Below, in pieces: positions 21,901-31,366 of a stretch of DNA of 64,000 nucleotides; position 1 is the stretch's first letter; every line of letters begins with the position of its first letter. The notes under the pieces are model-generated. The model saw only the letters and a list, made by a program, of their open reading frames with translations, ran no database searches and had not been told where the DNA came from. The position numbers and the translations under genes were made by a program. The stretch is from Nannochloris sp. 'desiccata' (taxonomy: Eukaryota; Chlorophyta; Trebouxiophyceae; Chlorellales; Chlorellaceae), in NCBI GenBank assembly GCA_019044685.2, contig JAGTXX020000008.1, forward strand, positions 1 to 64,000, given 5' to 3'.

Positions 21901-22655
21901 TAGAAGAAATGCTCCGTTCTTTTTGTGTGCTGGAGCCAGAGACTTGGGTGAATTTTCTTCCCCAAGCTCGCTTCGCTTATAATACTGCTGTTACTAATTC
22001 AACGAAAATGTCCCCTTTTGAGGTTGTACATGGTCACTCTCCACGGTTACCTACTTCCTATGTCGCTGGAACCAGCAGTGCTGTTCCTGTTTCAGTGGAG
22101 CGGTTCCGAGAGCGCCATGAACAAACTATTTCACAAGTTACTAAGTTTCTTACAATCGCGCAAGATAAACAAACTTTATATGCTAACAAAAAACGTGTTG
22201 ATGTTTCTTTTGATGTTGGTGATGAGGTTTTGTTAAACTCCAGAAATTTATCTCTGGACGGAACTAATCCTCCAAAGTTGAAACCGCTTTTTGTCGGTCC
22301 CTTTAAAATTTTGAAAAAAATTGGTCCTGTTGCTTACACGTTGGATATGCCTTCTTCTTTTCAAGGACATACTACCTTTCATGTTTCTGTTTTGAAAAAA
22401 GCGCCTAACACTGATGCTAGGTTTCCCTTGCGTGCTGCAACTTCTAAGCCGCCGCCGTTGTATTTTCAGCGTGGCGACGCTTTTTATGAAGTTGAAAAAA
22501 TTATTTCTCATCGTGGCAAGCCGCCTAATCGGACGCTGCGTGTTAAATGGAAAGGGTATTCAACCCCTACTTGGGAACCTGAAGCTAATTTTTTGAATAA
22601 TGAATTTTATATTAAATATTTCGCTGAGTTGACGCAACGTCGAGGACGACGTTGA
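18885..22655 (+). CDS. pol: B1 pol polyprotein with chromodomain
   Basis: 1256 codons starting at an ATG that overlaps the gag stop (ATGA). Protease region at about 85-195 with D96-N-G instead of the usual D-S/T-G. RT about 325-510 with YMDD 480-483. RNase H follows with CTDASN. The integrase has an HHCC zinc region and DDE core (SMDF, SDRDSKF, TDGQTERVN). A GPY-like region and a C-terminal chromodomain (LRVKWKGY, WEPE) close the protein, with an RRGRR tail. Termination-reinitiation at ATGA is the likely expression mode; a 6-bp hairpin (18889-18894 with 18908-18913) lies right after it. Apart from single-base changes it matches B2, so the DNG triad is not a chance mutation of one copy. Confidence 0.94.
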   Translation: MSAAAPLYSAASRRCEVTWSWFSEANQAGLDLKMDQKMEFNTQLNVSELNTYSVVAEPTVGWSSEPTFAAVKDDAVPLTTVYNAVLNKKNVRVLIDNGSSFNIVSESFVRKNEWQTNAAAAVNVTLADGRRHSGDRVLRNSKLKLGCVNDTLNLRVYPVQNYDVILGVPWLIKMKANIDFSSGDLVVLKNGRVKKIKSATTVAKESNAGRRPDWLLSKKSFKKLLKRTDELERHNTHSVCYMIEGEHIEGLLLAEKDLGFSMQTPNRPAGVAVTADNYATATTADNDVSKKIERLLSDYADLFPTSSPGLPPERGIVHEIKLKQGTAPVHRTPYRMSVAQEDELRKRLKELLDLGLIRHSKSPWASPVLFVPKKDGSLRFCVDYRGLNKVTVRDEHSLPIVEDQIRRLTGAKVFSKVDCFNGFYQIAMAAADVEKTAFTTPYGLFEFLVMPFGLNNAPATFSRLMMNIFQDYINDFVLVYMDDILIFSKDEAEHETHLKLVLDRLREKGLVAKKSKCSFFKTDIDYLGFVVSADGVKMAADKVQAVLEWPTPSNASEVRGFLGLSGFYRNFIRNYAHIVAPLNELTKKNMVYIWTPLHAERFDELKRAVTTAPVLQVYDPTQQCVVCTDASNIAVGAVLMQAASDGSGAAPKPVAFFSRKLRGAELNYDARTKEFLAIKLTAHKWRHYLNNGETPIFFTDHESLQYLNTSTELSPKFMRWFSSITSWLGGPPTIRYKPGKLNVVADALSRRPDHSHCLYALSLVVPADELMQQIRDGLKVDEFALAEAEKIANKIDSKYFWENELLYRFVNNRLQLYVPKVGNLRELIISEMHDLPIVGHQGWNRTLRRIIDQFGWPGISKDVQAYVEGCSQCGRSKPRSRFPAGLLQPLELPNEPWESVSMDFIVKLPKTKEGFDAVMVVVDRFSKYVEFIPTFTTATAEETAFLFFKEILCRYGCPASIVSDRDSKFISSFWQSLWSSVGTRLKMSTSYHPQTDGQTERVNRVLEEMLRSFCVLEPETWVNFLPQARFAYNTAVTNSTKMSPFEVVHGHSPRLPTSYVAGTSSAVPVSVERFRERHEQTISQVTKFLTIAQDKQTLYANKKRVDVSFDVGDEVLLNSRNLSLDGTNPPKLKPLFVGPFKILKKIGPVAYTLDMPSSFQGHTTFHVSVLKKAPNTDARFPLRAATSKPPPLYFQRGDAFYEVEKIISHRGKPPNRTLRVKWKGYSTPTWEPEANFLNNEFYIKYFAELTQRRGRR

Positions 22656-22675
22656 CTTTTTTAAACGGGGGGTGG

Positions 22676-22834
22676 TGTCACAGACTGACTCACTCCTTTC
22701 TTCCTTGAGATTCCTTTAGATTCTCTTCTTGAATCCGATGCTGTTGATTGCTGAACGCTCTTTAATTGTTATCTAAAAGTGCTGTAACGTTGATTTGCTG
22801 AATAGAAAGTTGCTAGAAGAGTTAAACTCTAACA
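22676..22834 (+). repeat. B1 3' LTR
   Basis: A 159-bp LTR matching 17695-17853, preceded by the purine tract at 22665-22675 and followed by the TACTC duplication and the end of A0 pol. Confidence 0.95.
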
Positions 22835-23142
22835 TACTCGGCATTAAAGATTTAATTGATGAATATGATGCTGCACACCCACTCAAACGTGGAGAAGCTA
22901 CGCTACCACCTTGGCCTACTGTTAATTCTAAAAAGAAGAAGAATATCAAGGAACCTACTAAAAAGAAGTAATTTTATTGTCTATGTGATTTTTTTTCCCC
23001 CTGGTTAAGAAATTTTCAGATTTGTCTATTTATATTTTCATTTTGCTGATTGTCTTTTGCTTTGCTTTCCCCTTGATTCCTTTGTCTGCTTACATTGTTC
23101 TGAGCCAGCGAGGACGTGGCTCTTTTCTTAAGGAGGGGATAA

Positions 23143-23501
23143 TGTAGCACTTTGCGCCTTATTTTGCCTTTTTCTATTTTGGTCTCTTTTCTTTCTTCCG
23201 TCGCTCTGGACAGCTATTCTCTGCCAGACTCAGTCTGACACAGTCACTCTCGTTATGGCTGCGTGCCCTATAACGTTATAGCTTGAGAAGCTACATACTC
23301 AATTCCTAAATAGCTCTCCATCGCTCTTTTCCACATTCTTAATTATGATTAACTCTTGATTCGTGTAACCAGGTACACCTGATACATCTAGATACCCTAT
23401 AGACCTCTAAGACAGTGTAGTTGTGACTCCACTGTGCGCATTCGATCGAACATCTTGTCCCTAAGAACTTAGCCTTCCACCCAGTTAGGCATAGTTCTAC
23501 A
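23143..23501 (+). repeat. A0 3' LTR
   Basis: A 359-bp LTR with TGTAG...CTACA ends, directly after the polypurine tract AAGGAGGGGATAA (+ strand). It is the more diverged member of the family, for example around 23380-23392. The five bases after it, ACTAC, would be one half of the target duplication; the other half was lost with the 5' end. Confidence 0.93.
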
Positions 23502-23822
23502 ACTACAGCTTGGGCGGTGGACTGGGAAGAAAAAGGAGAAGATGTTAGCTCGATTGTTCTCGCTCGTTGGACCTTTATATACCCTGCTGCACTAAGGAAA
23601 GCTGCGCTATTTATGAAGAAGAGATATGGCAAACTGTTTAAAGGTTTCAACTGCGCCGAGAAAGATAGAATTTTCCTCTCAAAGATAGATATATTTGTCA
23701 AGCAAAACCATACGTTTGTTTGGAACTTGATTAACTTTTCTAATATTGCCCGCATTTTAGCGCAAATAGCCTCAGCAGAAAGCCTTAGGGATATTAGTCA
23801 ACCCTCAAGTCAACGTTGTTAA
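23502..23822 (+). pseudogene. Possible C-terminal coding remnant of a host gene next to A0
   Basis: An open frame runs directly out of the A0 LTR junction to a stop at 23820-23822 (about 106 codons; first internal ATG at 23517). Composition looks protein-like, with RWTFIYPAALRKAALFMKK and a conserved-looking WAVDWEEKG start. No family recognised. It would fit a gene whose 5' part was lost when the chromosome end and the left half of A0 were deleted. It could equally be chance: nothing but its openness and composition supports it. Confidence 0.3.
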
Positions 23823-24001
23823 TGCCTTCATCTTCTAGAAGCTCTTGCTGTGTGGGGGGACTGATGAAGATGATTATTGCTGTTGAATCGCTGATTAAGT
23901 TGCTGTAAGCTGTTATTGCTGTAAAATAGTGCTGATAGACGTTGAACCGTCATATCTGGCCAGGTTAACACCATGCTTAAATCAACGTGTAAAAAAGGTC
24001 A
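23823..24001. other. Spacer before the rhamnose genes
   Basis: A TGCTG-rich stretch holding the 3' flank of the NRS/ER gene. No gene or element end seen. Confidence 0.5.
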
Positions 24002-25096
24002 TCATCTGTTACGCAGTACCTTGACCGCCGTCTTGACAGCTTCTTTATCAGCTGCTGCGGGCTCAAAAACGTACTGTATTAACGAAGATTTGATATCCAG
24101 CACTTCAGGGAATTCCCCCTTGATCCTGTTAGTCTCCAGCAGGTTGTTGGAACGAGGCGCAACGATCACTGCTGCCTGCTCCTCCACAGAAAAGTTACTC
24201 CAAGTGAATTCAGGGTCTACATAGTCCTTATACAGCTGCAGAATCTCATTGTGAGAGATTGCACCCGGGTTGGTGAAGTTCATGACACCGGTAAGGCCCC
24301 TGTGCGCCATTTCTAAAGAAAATGGCAGTAGCTCAGGAAGCACGGTCATCGAATTCGGAATGTCAATCACCTTGTCGTACTTAATGATTTTGGCGATGAA
24401 GTTGCGCGGGTAGACAAGGTCAGCAACAATAGGCATGCGAACACGGAGGATGAGCACGTTTGGGTACTGTCTGAGGAGTTCTTCGACGCTAGCCTTGGTG
24501 TGAGAGTAGAATGAGCCGCGGAAGTTGGCATTATCAACCTCAGTGAACCCAGCGCCGCCAATAGGGTGGGCATCGTCGTAGTGAAAAATGCATCCAGTGC
24601 CGTAGTAGGTCATATGGATGTTATGTTGGTAGCAGGTATCCGCCAGGTTGAGGCAACCAATCACATTGGCACGGATAGTCTCAATCTGAAGGTTGAGAGA
24701 GACCAGGAAGGAAAAAGAGGGATTAGACAGAAGCAACGATATATGGACGTTGATTTCAGAATGTTAGTTAATATACTCGTAATTACCTTGTGTCCTTCAC
24801 ACCAATCAACGTTTGGCCTGCCAGTAACGCCAGCAGCATTGAAAACATGGGTGGGCTTGACCTGCGATTTCACAAGAAATCGTTCAAATTGCGGTTAATA
24901 TCAAAAATTATGAGGGACAGAAAAAGTCGCAAAGGGTCTCCAAAAAGCCTCTTACACGCTCAATATCAGCTTCGATGGCTGCCCTGTCTTCCAGACGAGC
25001 AGTTCCGTATTCCCACTTAGCTCCCTGTGCAGTGAGCAGTTTGCCTATAAGCCCACCAATCCAGCCAGTTCGGCCATAAACCAGAAATACCTGCAC
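24002..25096 (-). CDS. NRS/ER: UDP-4-keto-6-deoxy-glucose 3,5-epimerase/4-reductase (UDP-L-rhamnose synthase, second enzyme)
   Basis: Three exons on the minus strand: 25096-24956, 24861-24787 and 24685-24002, with GT-AG introns of 93 and 101 bp, giving a 299-residue protein. This matches the roughly 300 residues of plant NRS/ER (UER1), which it resembles throughout. It has a nucleotide-binding YGRTGWIGG motif near residues 7-15, GVTGRPNVDWCEGHK near 57-71, the active-site Cys in GTGCIF (104), the Y132-x3-K136 SDR dyad, and the C-terminal VIVAPRSNN block. It converts UDP-4-keto-6-deoxyglucose to UDP-L-rhamnose with NADPH in the cytosol. It is transcribed divergently from the 4,6-dehydratase gene 390 bp away, which makes its substrate. 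The exon joins restore the conserved blocks with no frame error, so the gene looks functional. Confidence 0.93.
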
Positions 25097-25486
25097 TGGG
25101 ACACAGCGGAAGAGTTGGTGAAGGAGCTGGGTACGAAAGATCTATTCATTATTAGGCTTCCCCGCGTACCTGATCCATTGCCTGTTTTGCGAGCATGATC
25201 CCAATCTAAATGTAACTTTGAAGAGTTTAATTCAGTTCAAGAAAAACAGCACTGCCGAGATGGACGTGCCTCAATTCTCATCCTTTATAACGGAATAATT
25301 ATTTGCCAATGTTGAATCTTCAAGGAGAAGTTCAGTTCGCAAGTTGCTTTGGAAATTTCCCTGCATGCATTGGAAATTTCCCTGCAGCATTTTAAACTAG
25401 ACCCTCTTTTCGATTGAAAAGCTTGAACGTCATTTCATGCTACAAGATTCAAATTTATTTGAAATTGCTATTTTGAGATAAGCTAG
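25097..25486. promoter_or_regulatory. Shared promoter region of the divergent rhamnose genes
   Basis: A 390-bp interval between the two start codons. It holds a direct repeat of TTGGAAATTTCCCTGCA at 25349-25365 and 25370-25386. Each copy contains the perfect palindrome GGAAATTTCC, and the copies are 21 bp apart, about two helical turns. This is a candidate site for a dimeric factor controlling both genes. No clear TATA box that I would assign. Confidence 0.5.
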
Positions 25487-26706
25487 ATGGTGCAATATAC
25501 GCCCCACAATATCCTTCTCACCGGCGGGGCAGGATTTATTGGAAGTCACGTGGCGACCAGACTAGTTCAAGAGTATCCTCAGTACAATGTAAGATATGAA
25601 CATGTGCTTGTTATCATTCGAATGTTGTTAGGATGATATAGTATTGATTTTCTTGTAGATAATTGTCTTTGATAAATTGGATTATTGTGCCACATTAAAC
25701 AATCTGTCGTCAATAAAAGGTAGAGGGAATTTCAAGGTAAGAGCAATTTAAACAAACCTTAGGTATCCAAAGTAATTCCATTGATAAGTTAGTGACACCG
25801 TTTCTGCAGTTCGTCGAAGGAGATATCCAGAGCTCTGACTTGCTGAAGTATGTTTTGGAAAAGGAGCAAATAGACACTGTCATGCATTTTGCCGCCCAGA
25901 CACACGTCGATAACTCCTTTGGGAACTCTTTGACATTTACGATGAATAATACGTATGGAACGCATGTGCTGTTAGAATCGTGCCGGCAGTACGGAAAGAT
26001 TCGCAGGTTCATTAACGTGTCAACCGATGAAGTCTATGGGGAAACCTCTCTAGGTAAAGATAAAGGCCTGACTGAACAATCTCGCTTAGAACCAACAAAC
26101 CCCTATTCCGCAGCTAAAGCCGGTGCTGAAATGTTGGCTCTCGCGTATGGCTCTTCCTACAAGCTGCCAGTAATAGTGACCCGTGGCAATAATGTGTATG
26201 GACCTGGACAATTTCCTGAGAAACTTGTTCCAAAGTTTACTGTGTTAGCATCACGAGGACTTCAATTACCAATTCACGGCGATGGGGAGTCCGTACGTTC
26301 TTACCTGTTTGTAGGAGACGTAGCGCGTGCTTTCGACATAGTTTTGCATCAAGGACGAGCTGGAGAAACCTACAATATTGGTACGAACAAGGAGCGCACA
26401 GTTACTGAAGTGGCTCGAGATATATGCTCCATATTCAATCTCGATTCAAATAAGGTAATGACAACGGTAAGAGACAGGGCTTTTAATGACCGGCGCTACT
26501 TCATTTGCGATAGCAAGCTTTCGTCTCTTGGCTGGAACGAAGAAACATCATGGGAAGATGGTTTGCGCCAAACTGTCGATTGGTACCTTAAACACGGAAA
26601 TAAAGATTATTTTGACAATGGGAATTTGGAACTAGCCCTGCAAGCTCACCCCTATGGCGCACCTGTGCCAAGCCATGAGATCGATGCATATGCATCAACT
26701 CGATGA
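25487..26706 (+). CDS. UDP-glucose 4,6-dehydratase (RHM N-domain / RmlB-like)
   Basis: Three exons: 25487-25588, 25659-25736 and 25810-26706, with introns of 70 and 73 bp, phase 0, giving 358 residues. Start chosen at the ATG that gives the complete Rossmann motif GGAGFIGSH (13-21). Further motifs: S-T-D-E at 131-134 with VYGET (catalytic Asp/Glu dyad of 4,6-dehydratases), Y159-SAA-K163, TRGNNVYGPGQFPEKL, IHGDGESVRSYL and NDRRYF. The sequence is closest, from memory, to the dehydratase domain of plant RHM proteins, so UDP-glucose is the likelier substrate than dTDP-glucose. It removes water to form UDP-4-keto-6-deoxyglucose using bound NAD+. Together with the divergent NRS/ER it gives UDP-L-rhamnose. 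In plants both activities are fused; here they are separate. Confidence 0.93.
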
Positions 26707-27419
26707 TCATGAGGGGTTTTGTTTCAACATTTACTATGGGAACGGGAGGTGGTTTAACCTTGTTACAAGAAGGTATGTGCTATAGTGTATTTTGTATTGA
26801 TGAAACTTTTTACTTTACTGTGGGTTACAAATGCAAGATAAATGACATACATACCCGAAACCAAGGCTGTGTAAAAGAATTTCAGAATGCGGAAGCCCAG
26901 GCCAGGACTGAAAGTCCAGTAACAGAAAAAAGTGTTTTGAATATTTTATAAAACTAGTCCAGAAACCCGCGGGTGAGACGCAATACTGCCACCTAGCTTT
27001 CAGCAATAGCTATAGCATCACACACCTAAGCCACACCTCAGCCTAGAGTGACCATGCCGAGACCGCCCCCAAGGGTAAAAGGCCAACTCTGCGCCCCGAA
27101 CCCCGCCACCCGTATCAATGATGATGAGAACATTGTAACACAAGGAGGAGAAATAAAATATTCGTTCAAAGAGAGAGAGAAGACATTTAAAAGTTACAGA
27201 AAAGGCGGCTAAAAGAACAAAAGAAAGAACTGTTGCATACAAGGACATATCTGGGAAACCAAAGGCTTCAAACCCTAAACCATATCAAATATTGAAAATC
27301 TCGAAAGGAGGAAAAAACAAAAAAGTAATAATTTGTAAAGTGCATGACTCTGGAGTTCCAAGGAGGTAAAAGGCAACTTTTGGAAAAGGTGATCAGACGG
27401 AAATGTATCGCATTCAGTC
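26707..27419. other. Intergenic region between the dehydratase and gene X
   Basis: 3' flanks of two convergent genes. The short + strand frame after the dehydratase stop looks like chance. There is a GA-rich run near 27171-27181. No element ends seen. Confidence 0.5.
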
Positions 27420-27775
27420 TTATAGCCTTGAACCTGGGTTCACGATCCATGTAGAGTACTTTTTTGCCGCTGCTGCATAGAGGTACTTTACCTTATCTCC
27501 ATCCATAGCTTCCTTAACTTTGACGAACAATACTTCAAAAATATGCATAGGAGTACCGTCATTTTGAAATTCTTCCAAAGGGTTGTACTTCTGATTACAA
27601 TTCTGTGCCAGTTGTGAGTGCCAACGACACCCTGCAAATGGGTGTAGTTAGGTCATAGATGCATTTATGGCTATAGAATAAATATCTTTCTAATTTAGGA
27701 TTAAATTTAACGTCGAAAAGCTGGTTAATGTCTCACCTGATACCGAACCATAAGACTGTCGATGTTGTATCCAGC
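27420..27775 (-). pseudogene. Gene X, 3' part (possible glycosyltransferase, frameshifted, split by C1)
   Basis: On the minus strand, the end of an exon (27775-27737) reads AEILKAGYNIDSLMVRYQ when joined with the part beyond C1 at 52141-52071. A GT-AG intron of 105 bp follows (27736-27632), then a last exon (27631-27420) ending in TAA. The last exon is protein-like (NPLEEFQNDGTPMHIFEVLF) but is in another frame. The start, GGTGTCGTTGG, looks like GGTGTCGATTGG (Gly-Val-Asp-Trp) with one base lost near 27625. From memory the GYNIDSLM...YQGVDW pattern recalls large glycosyltransferase-like proteins, possibly RgpF-related; that identity is weak. Element C1 entered the exon at CCAGC, so the gene is dead. 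Its place beside the rhamnose-synthesis genes makes a glycan-related role attractive but unproven. Confidence 0.55.
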
Positions 27776-28001
27776 TGTAAAGAGCAGCCTTGTGAGCTGA
27801 ACTTCACCAAGTGCAAGTCAACTTCTAAGTAGGTGTTCTAATAACTATTTACACGTGTTCTAGTAGTAACAAGCGAAAATCAAGCAATCAAGTCCCTGTG
27901 CAAGTCACCCATTGGGTGTTCAAGTAGTATTGAAAGCGGTACAAAATGCATGCTGCAAAGGATAGCTTCTTTTTAACTACCCTGGCTGCAGTATCGTCAC
28001 A
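27776..28001 (-). repeat. C1 3' LTR
   Basis: A 226-bp LTR, TGTAAAGAGC...ATCGTCACA on the + strand, followed by TTCTTCCCCCCTCTCTCTG, the complement of the polypurine tract. Bases 27957-27989 are identical to a 33-bp stretch in C1 pol (30118-30150). Confidence 0.93.
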
Positions 28002-28142
28002 TTCTTCCCCCCTCTCTCTGTAAGCGTGTCCTCACGCTAGAATTGGGGTAGATAGAATGAGAAAAATAAACAAACAAACAAAGTAACTGGAAAGTAAGAT
28101 CAAACAACGGGATAATTAATTTTTTTTTTTTCTTTTTTTTTT

Positions 28143-29606
28143 TTAAGTGTTATGCTGTAGATCTACTTCTTGCATCATTCTCTGCACCTTCGTGCCTGCA
28201 TCTTGTAAATTAGTTTTTGGTTCCCAAGTGGAATCACACATTGGATATCCTTCCCATTTAATATAATACTCTATTCTCCAACCACGACCTCGACGGGTCG
28301 AGCGGCGATTCAAAATCTTTTCAACATTATAGACATCTGAACCTTGCTCCAGATCAGGAGGAGGTCTACGATCAGAACGACTAGGAAATTTAGTACTCAC
28401 TACAAAAGGTTTTAATTTTTCAATGTGAAAGACAGGGTGTCTGCGCTTCCACATTTCCGGCAACACTACACGGTAATTTAAATCGCTAAGTTTCTCAATT
28501 ATTGGAACAGGACCAAACCATTTAGGAGCTAATCTTCGAGGATCTTTCAAAGGTAAATCAGCAGTAGAAATATACACTTGGTCACCTACTTCAAAAGTAA
28601 GGTATCTTCTATTTTTATCAGCATAAGTTTTCTGTCGCTGCTGTGCTTTCACCAGCGCTCGCTGCGCCTGCTGAACAGCAACTTGAGTTCGCTCAGCAAA
28701 ATCCACTGAAGGTTGATTGGGATTATTCCTTGCTAAAAATTGAAGGTTAATACTTGCGGGAGTAGGAACTTCTTCACCATAGCAAAGGAAAAAGGGAGTC
28801 TTTCCAGTAGAAGCATTGACGCTGTTATTAATAGCAAATTCGACAGCGGGTAAAATTTTAACCCAGTTCTTGTATTGATAATGCAAGGTACGCAAAAGAT
28901 CTATAACTATTCTAACCGTAATTTCCGATTGACCATCTGTTTGAGGATGGTATGCAGTACTAAGTTTGTGCTTGATTCCAAGTTGTGCCACCATCGACTT
29001 CCAAAAGACGCTCGTAAATTGAGTGCCGCGATCAGAAATAATAATTGAAGGTACTCCTTGGTTTCTAACTACGTGCTCAAAGAACATAGTAGCAGCTTCT
29101 TCAGCAGTTACTGCATCAGTTGTGGGAGCTAAAAAGACTCTTTTAGTCAATTTGTCCACCATAATCATAATTGCAGTAAAGCCGTCAGCTTCCGGCAGCT
29201 TCGTAACAAAATCCATCGTTATAACTTCAAATCTTCTTTTAGGAATAGGCAAAGATTTTAAGAGACCAGGCTTCTTCTGATTAGAACTCTTAGAATTACC
29301 ACATTCTTGACAAGCTTGAACAAATTCACAATGCACATCGCGTAGCTGCTGTGGCCAATAATAATGACGGGACAGCAGAGCGCCAGTTTTTGCTGCGCCA
29401 AAATGCCCAGCTAAAAGAGAGTCATGGTGCTCTATCAACAGATCGTGTCGCAGTGTTCCTAAATCAGGGATATATAATTGAGTACGTGTAGGAGTTCTAC
29501 GTACAATGTAACCATGGTCAAATGCATAATCTCTACTAGTACCATTTTGAATTAATTTAATAATTTTCTTGGCATCGTCATTTTTCTCGTAAGATTCTTT
29601 TAATTC
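28143..29606 (-). pseudogene. C1 pol, integrase and chromodomain part
   Basis: Open from the stop at 29607-29609 down to the C-terminus; the first ATG, at 29438, gives 431 codons. Contains the HHCC zinc region, the DDE integrase core (MDFVTKLP, SDRGTQF, TDGQSE), a GPY-like region and a chromodomain (YYIKWEGYP, STWEP). It is in frame with the RNase H part upstream but separated by a TAA where element D has a Leu codon. Otherwise well preserved. Confidence 0.9.
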
Positions 29607-30503
29607 TTACAACCATTCACTATCCTGATGAGTAATAACCACAGTCATAGCAAGATCAGGTCTTCTAGATAAAGCATCTGCTACCACATTTGCTTTACCA
29701 GCTATATACTCTACATAAAGATTATATTCTTGTAGTACCAGCATCCAGCGGGCTTGTCGGGGCGACAGTCGAGGTTGAGTCTGCAGATTTTTTAAGACAG
29801 CATTATCGGTATAAGCAGTACTTCTAGGAGCGCCCTGCAAGTAACAACGCCAAAGCTGCAAGTAATGGATCTGGGAAAGTGCTTCTTTCTCGTAAATAGT
29901 ATATTTTCGCTCAGCTTCACTCAGCTTCTTGGATGAGTAGGCCACCGGTCTCAAACCTTGACCCTGGTCTTGCATTAATACACCACCAAAAGCAAAGTCA
30001 GAAGCATCAGTATACATATGAAAAGGAAAATCAGGGCTAGGTAAAATCAAAACAGGTGCATTAGTCAATTTTTTCTTTAATAATTCAAAAGCTTCTTGCT
30101 GTGGGGCACCCCAAATAAAAGGATAGCTTCTTTTTAACTACCCTGGCTGCCATGGGTGCTGCCACGTGGGAATATTTTTCAATAAATTTTCGATACCATC
30201 CAGTAAAACCTAAAAAAGATAAAATATCTGTAGTATTCTTTGGCTCGGGCCATTCTAGAATTGTTGTAATCTTGCTTTGGTCAACTTCAATACCTTGATC
30301 AGAGATAATGTAGCCAAGCCAAGCATTTTAGTTTTGAAAAATGAACACTTTTCTTTATTAACGTAAAAATGTTGCTTTCTTAATTTTAGAAACACATGGC
30401 GTACATGCCTTAGATGGTCTTCAAAAGTCTTGGAAAAAATCATAATATCATCTAAATAAACTAAAACAAAATGATTAATCTCTTCTCTAAAAACAGTATT
30501 CAT
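29607..30503 (-). pseudogene. C1 pol, RT end and RNase H with two frame errors
   Basis: Holds the RT motif YLDD (within 30255-30503) and RNase H with TDAS. Compared with D, one base is missing near 30327 (after FFKTK), and the frame returns within 30118-30150. That segment is the 33-bp stretch shared with the C LTR and replaces normal pol coding. An in-frame TAA closes the piece at 29607-29609. Confidence 0.88.
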
Positions 30504-31366
30504 TAAAGTTTGGAAAGTGGCGGGTGCAACGCCACTTCTCTATGTCTTCTTCTTTAATCTTGATTTGATGGTATCCACTGGTAAGATCTAAGCTAGTAAA
30601 GAACTTAGCTCCCGCCAGCTGATCTAATAAATCTTCAATTCTCGGGAGCGGGCAGCGATTCTTCTTAGTAATCCTATTTAAGCCTCTATAATCTACACAC
30701 ATACGTAATGCTCCACCTTTCTTGCGTACAAACAATATTGGAGCGCCAAAAGGTGATTTACTAGGTCTAATAAAGCCTTTATTCAAGTAATCTATAATTG
30801 TTTTCTTCAATTCAGCTAATTCTTCAAACGTCAGGCGGTACATTTGCTGCGCTACAGCTTTAGCATCAGGCTCAAGCTCAATTTCATGTTCTACTTCTCT
30901 GTCAACTGGATATGGGATATCTGGATCTGTAACATCTACAAATTCCCGAAGTATCTCGTCTGCGTATTTTCCATAACCGGTTTTATCAAGTTTATGGCCA
31001 TTCTCGTCGAACTCGTAATTCTCGTAATCGTCAGGGACAGGTTTCATCATGCAGATGTTTATATAACCTCCTGAGGCAAGTTCAGCATACATTTCCACTG
31101 AAGAAATTATGCCAGCATCTCGTAATACTTTTTGTTCATGGTAATCAGCTCTGAACACTATCGTCTCACCGTTGTGCTGCATTTTTATAATGTTGTTGGG
31201 AAAGTCAATCTCAGGATTCTTTTCATCAAACCAAGGTTTTCCAAGAATTAGATCAAATGGACAATCTCCAGGGATAACGTAGACATTGGTAAGAGTATCT
31301 TTATAGGGACCAGCTGTAAATCGAGCAGTATCCATAATCTTCTCGCAACGATGTTTGCAACCATCG
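30487..31366 (-). pseudogene. C1 pol, protease end and RT N-part with internal deletion
   Basis: Continues pol from the B2 insertion (CATCG 31362-31366) through the protease C-terminal region (DLILGKPWF) and the first RT motifs ([26 protein letters not shown]). After IKEEDIEK about 56 bp net are missing compared with D, removing the TAF...LPFGL segment ahead of NAPATF. RT cannot be active. Confidence 0.9.

Larger units (their letters stand above)
17695..22834 (+). mobile_element. Element B1: complete family B chromovirus in A0 pol
   Basis: A 5140-bp element on the + strand with 159-bp LTRs (17695-17853 and 22676-22834) that look identical, flanked by TACTC. The 5' LTR is followed by the primer-binding site TGGTTTCAGC (17855-17864); a purine tract, ACGGGGGGTGG, precedes the 3' LTR. 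Gag and pol are intact. A second copy, B2, of the same length lies at 31367-36506. The copies differ by single bases, for instance AACGCTC against AACACTC in both LTRs of each copy. Confidence 0.96.
14079..22971 (+). pseudogene. A0 pol, frameshifted and interrupted by B1
   Basis: Pol of family A (protease, reverse transcriptase, RNase H, integrase, chromodomain) is open in the -1 frame of gag from the GGGAAAC site. The reading breaks near 16675, where seven bases are missing compared with A2 and A3. The lost segment lies between two CAT triplets, a typical slippage deletion, at the start of the integrase catalytic core. Pol resumes in another frame to 17694 within the chromodomain, is split by B1 at a TACTC target, and continues at 22835 to the stop at 22969-22971. 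All domain motifs are otherwise recognisable (YLDD in RT, DDE residues in integrase). It cannot give an integrated polyprotein. Confidence 0.92.
628..23501 (+). mobile_element. Element A0: 5'-truncated Ty3/gypsy chromovirus, family A, interrupted twice
   Basis: A0 lies on the + strand and survives as three pieces: 628-867 (middle of gag), 13876-17694 (end of gag and most of pol) and 22835-23501 (end of pol, polypurine tract, 3' LTR). The 5' LTR, leader, ORF0 and first half of gag are missing, so it ends at the chromosome-terminal breakpoint. A1 interrupts gag with a CTGGC duplication (863-867 and 13876-13880). B1 interrupts the chromodomain end with TACTC (17690-17694 and 22835-22839). Excising both restores continuous gag and pol reading. 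A 7-bp deletion in pol makes it non-autonomous. Its 3' LTR differs visibly from the LTRs of A1-A3, consistent with greater age. Confidence 0.93.

Noticed and set aside
24566..25020. Plus-strand ORFs across the NRS/ER gene
   Set aside because: They overlap three conserved exons and their introns on the opposite strand.
26703..26951. 82-codon ORF after the dehydratase stop
   Set aside because: It begins at the stop region of the real gene and has no recognisable domain or splice link; probably chance.
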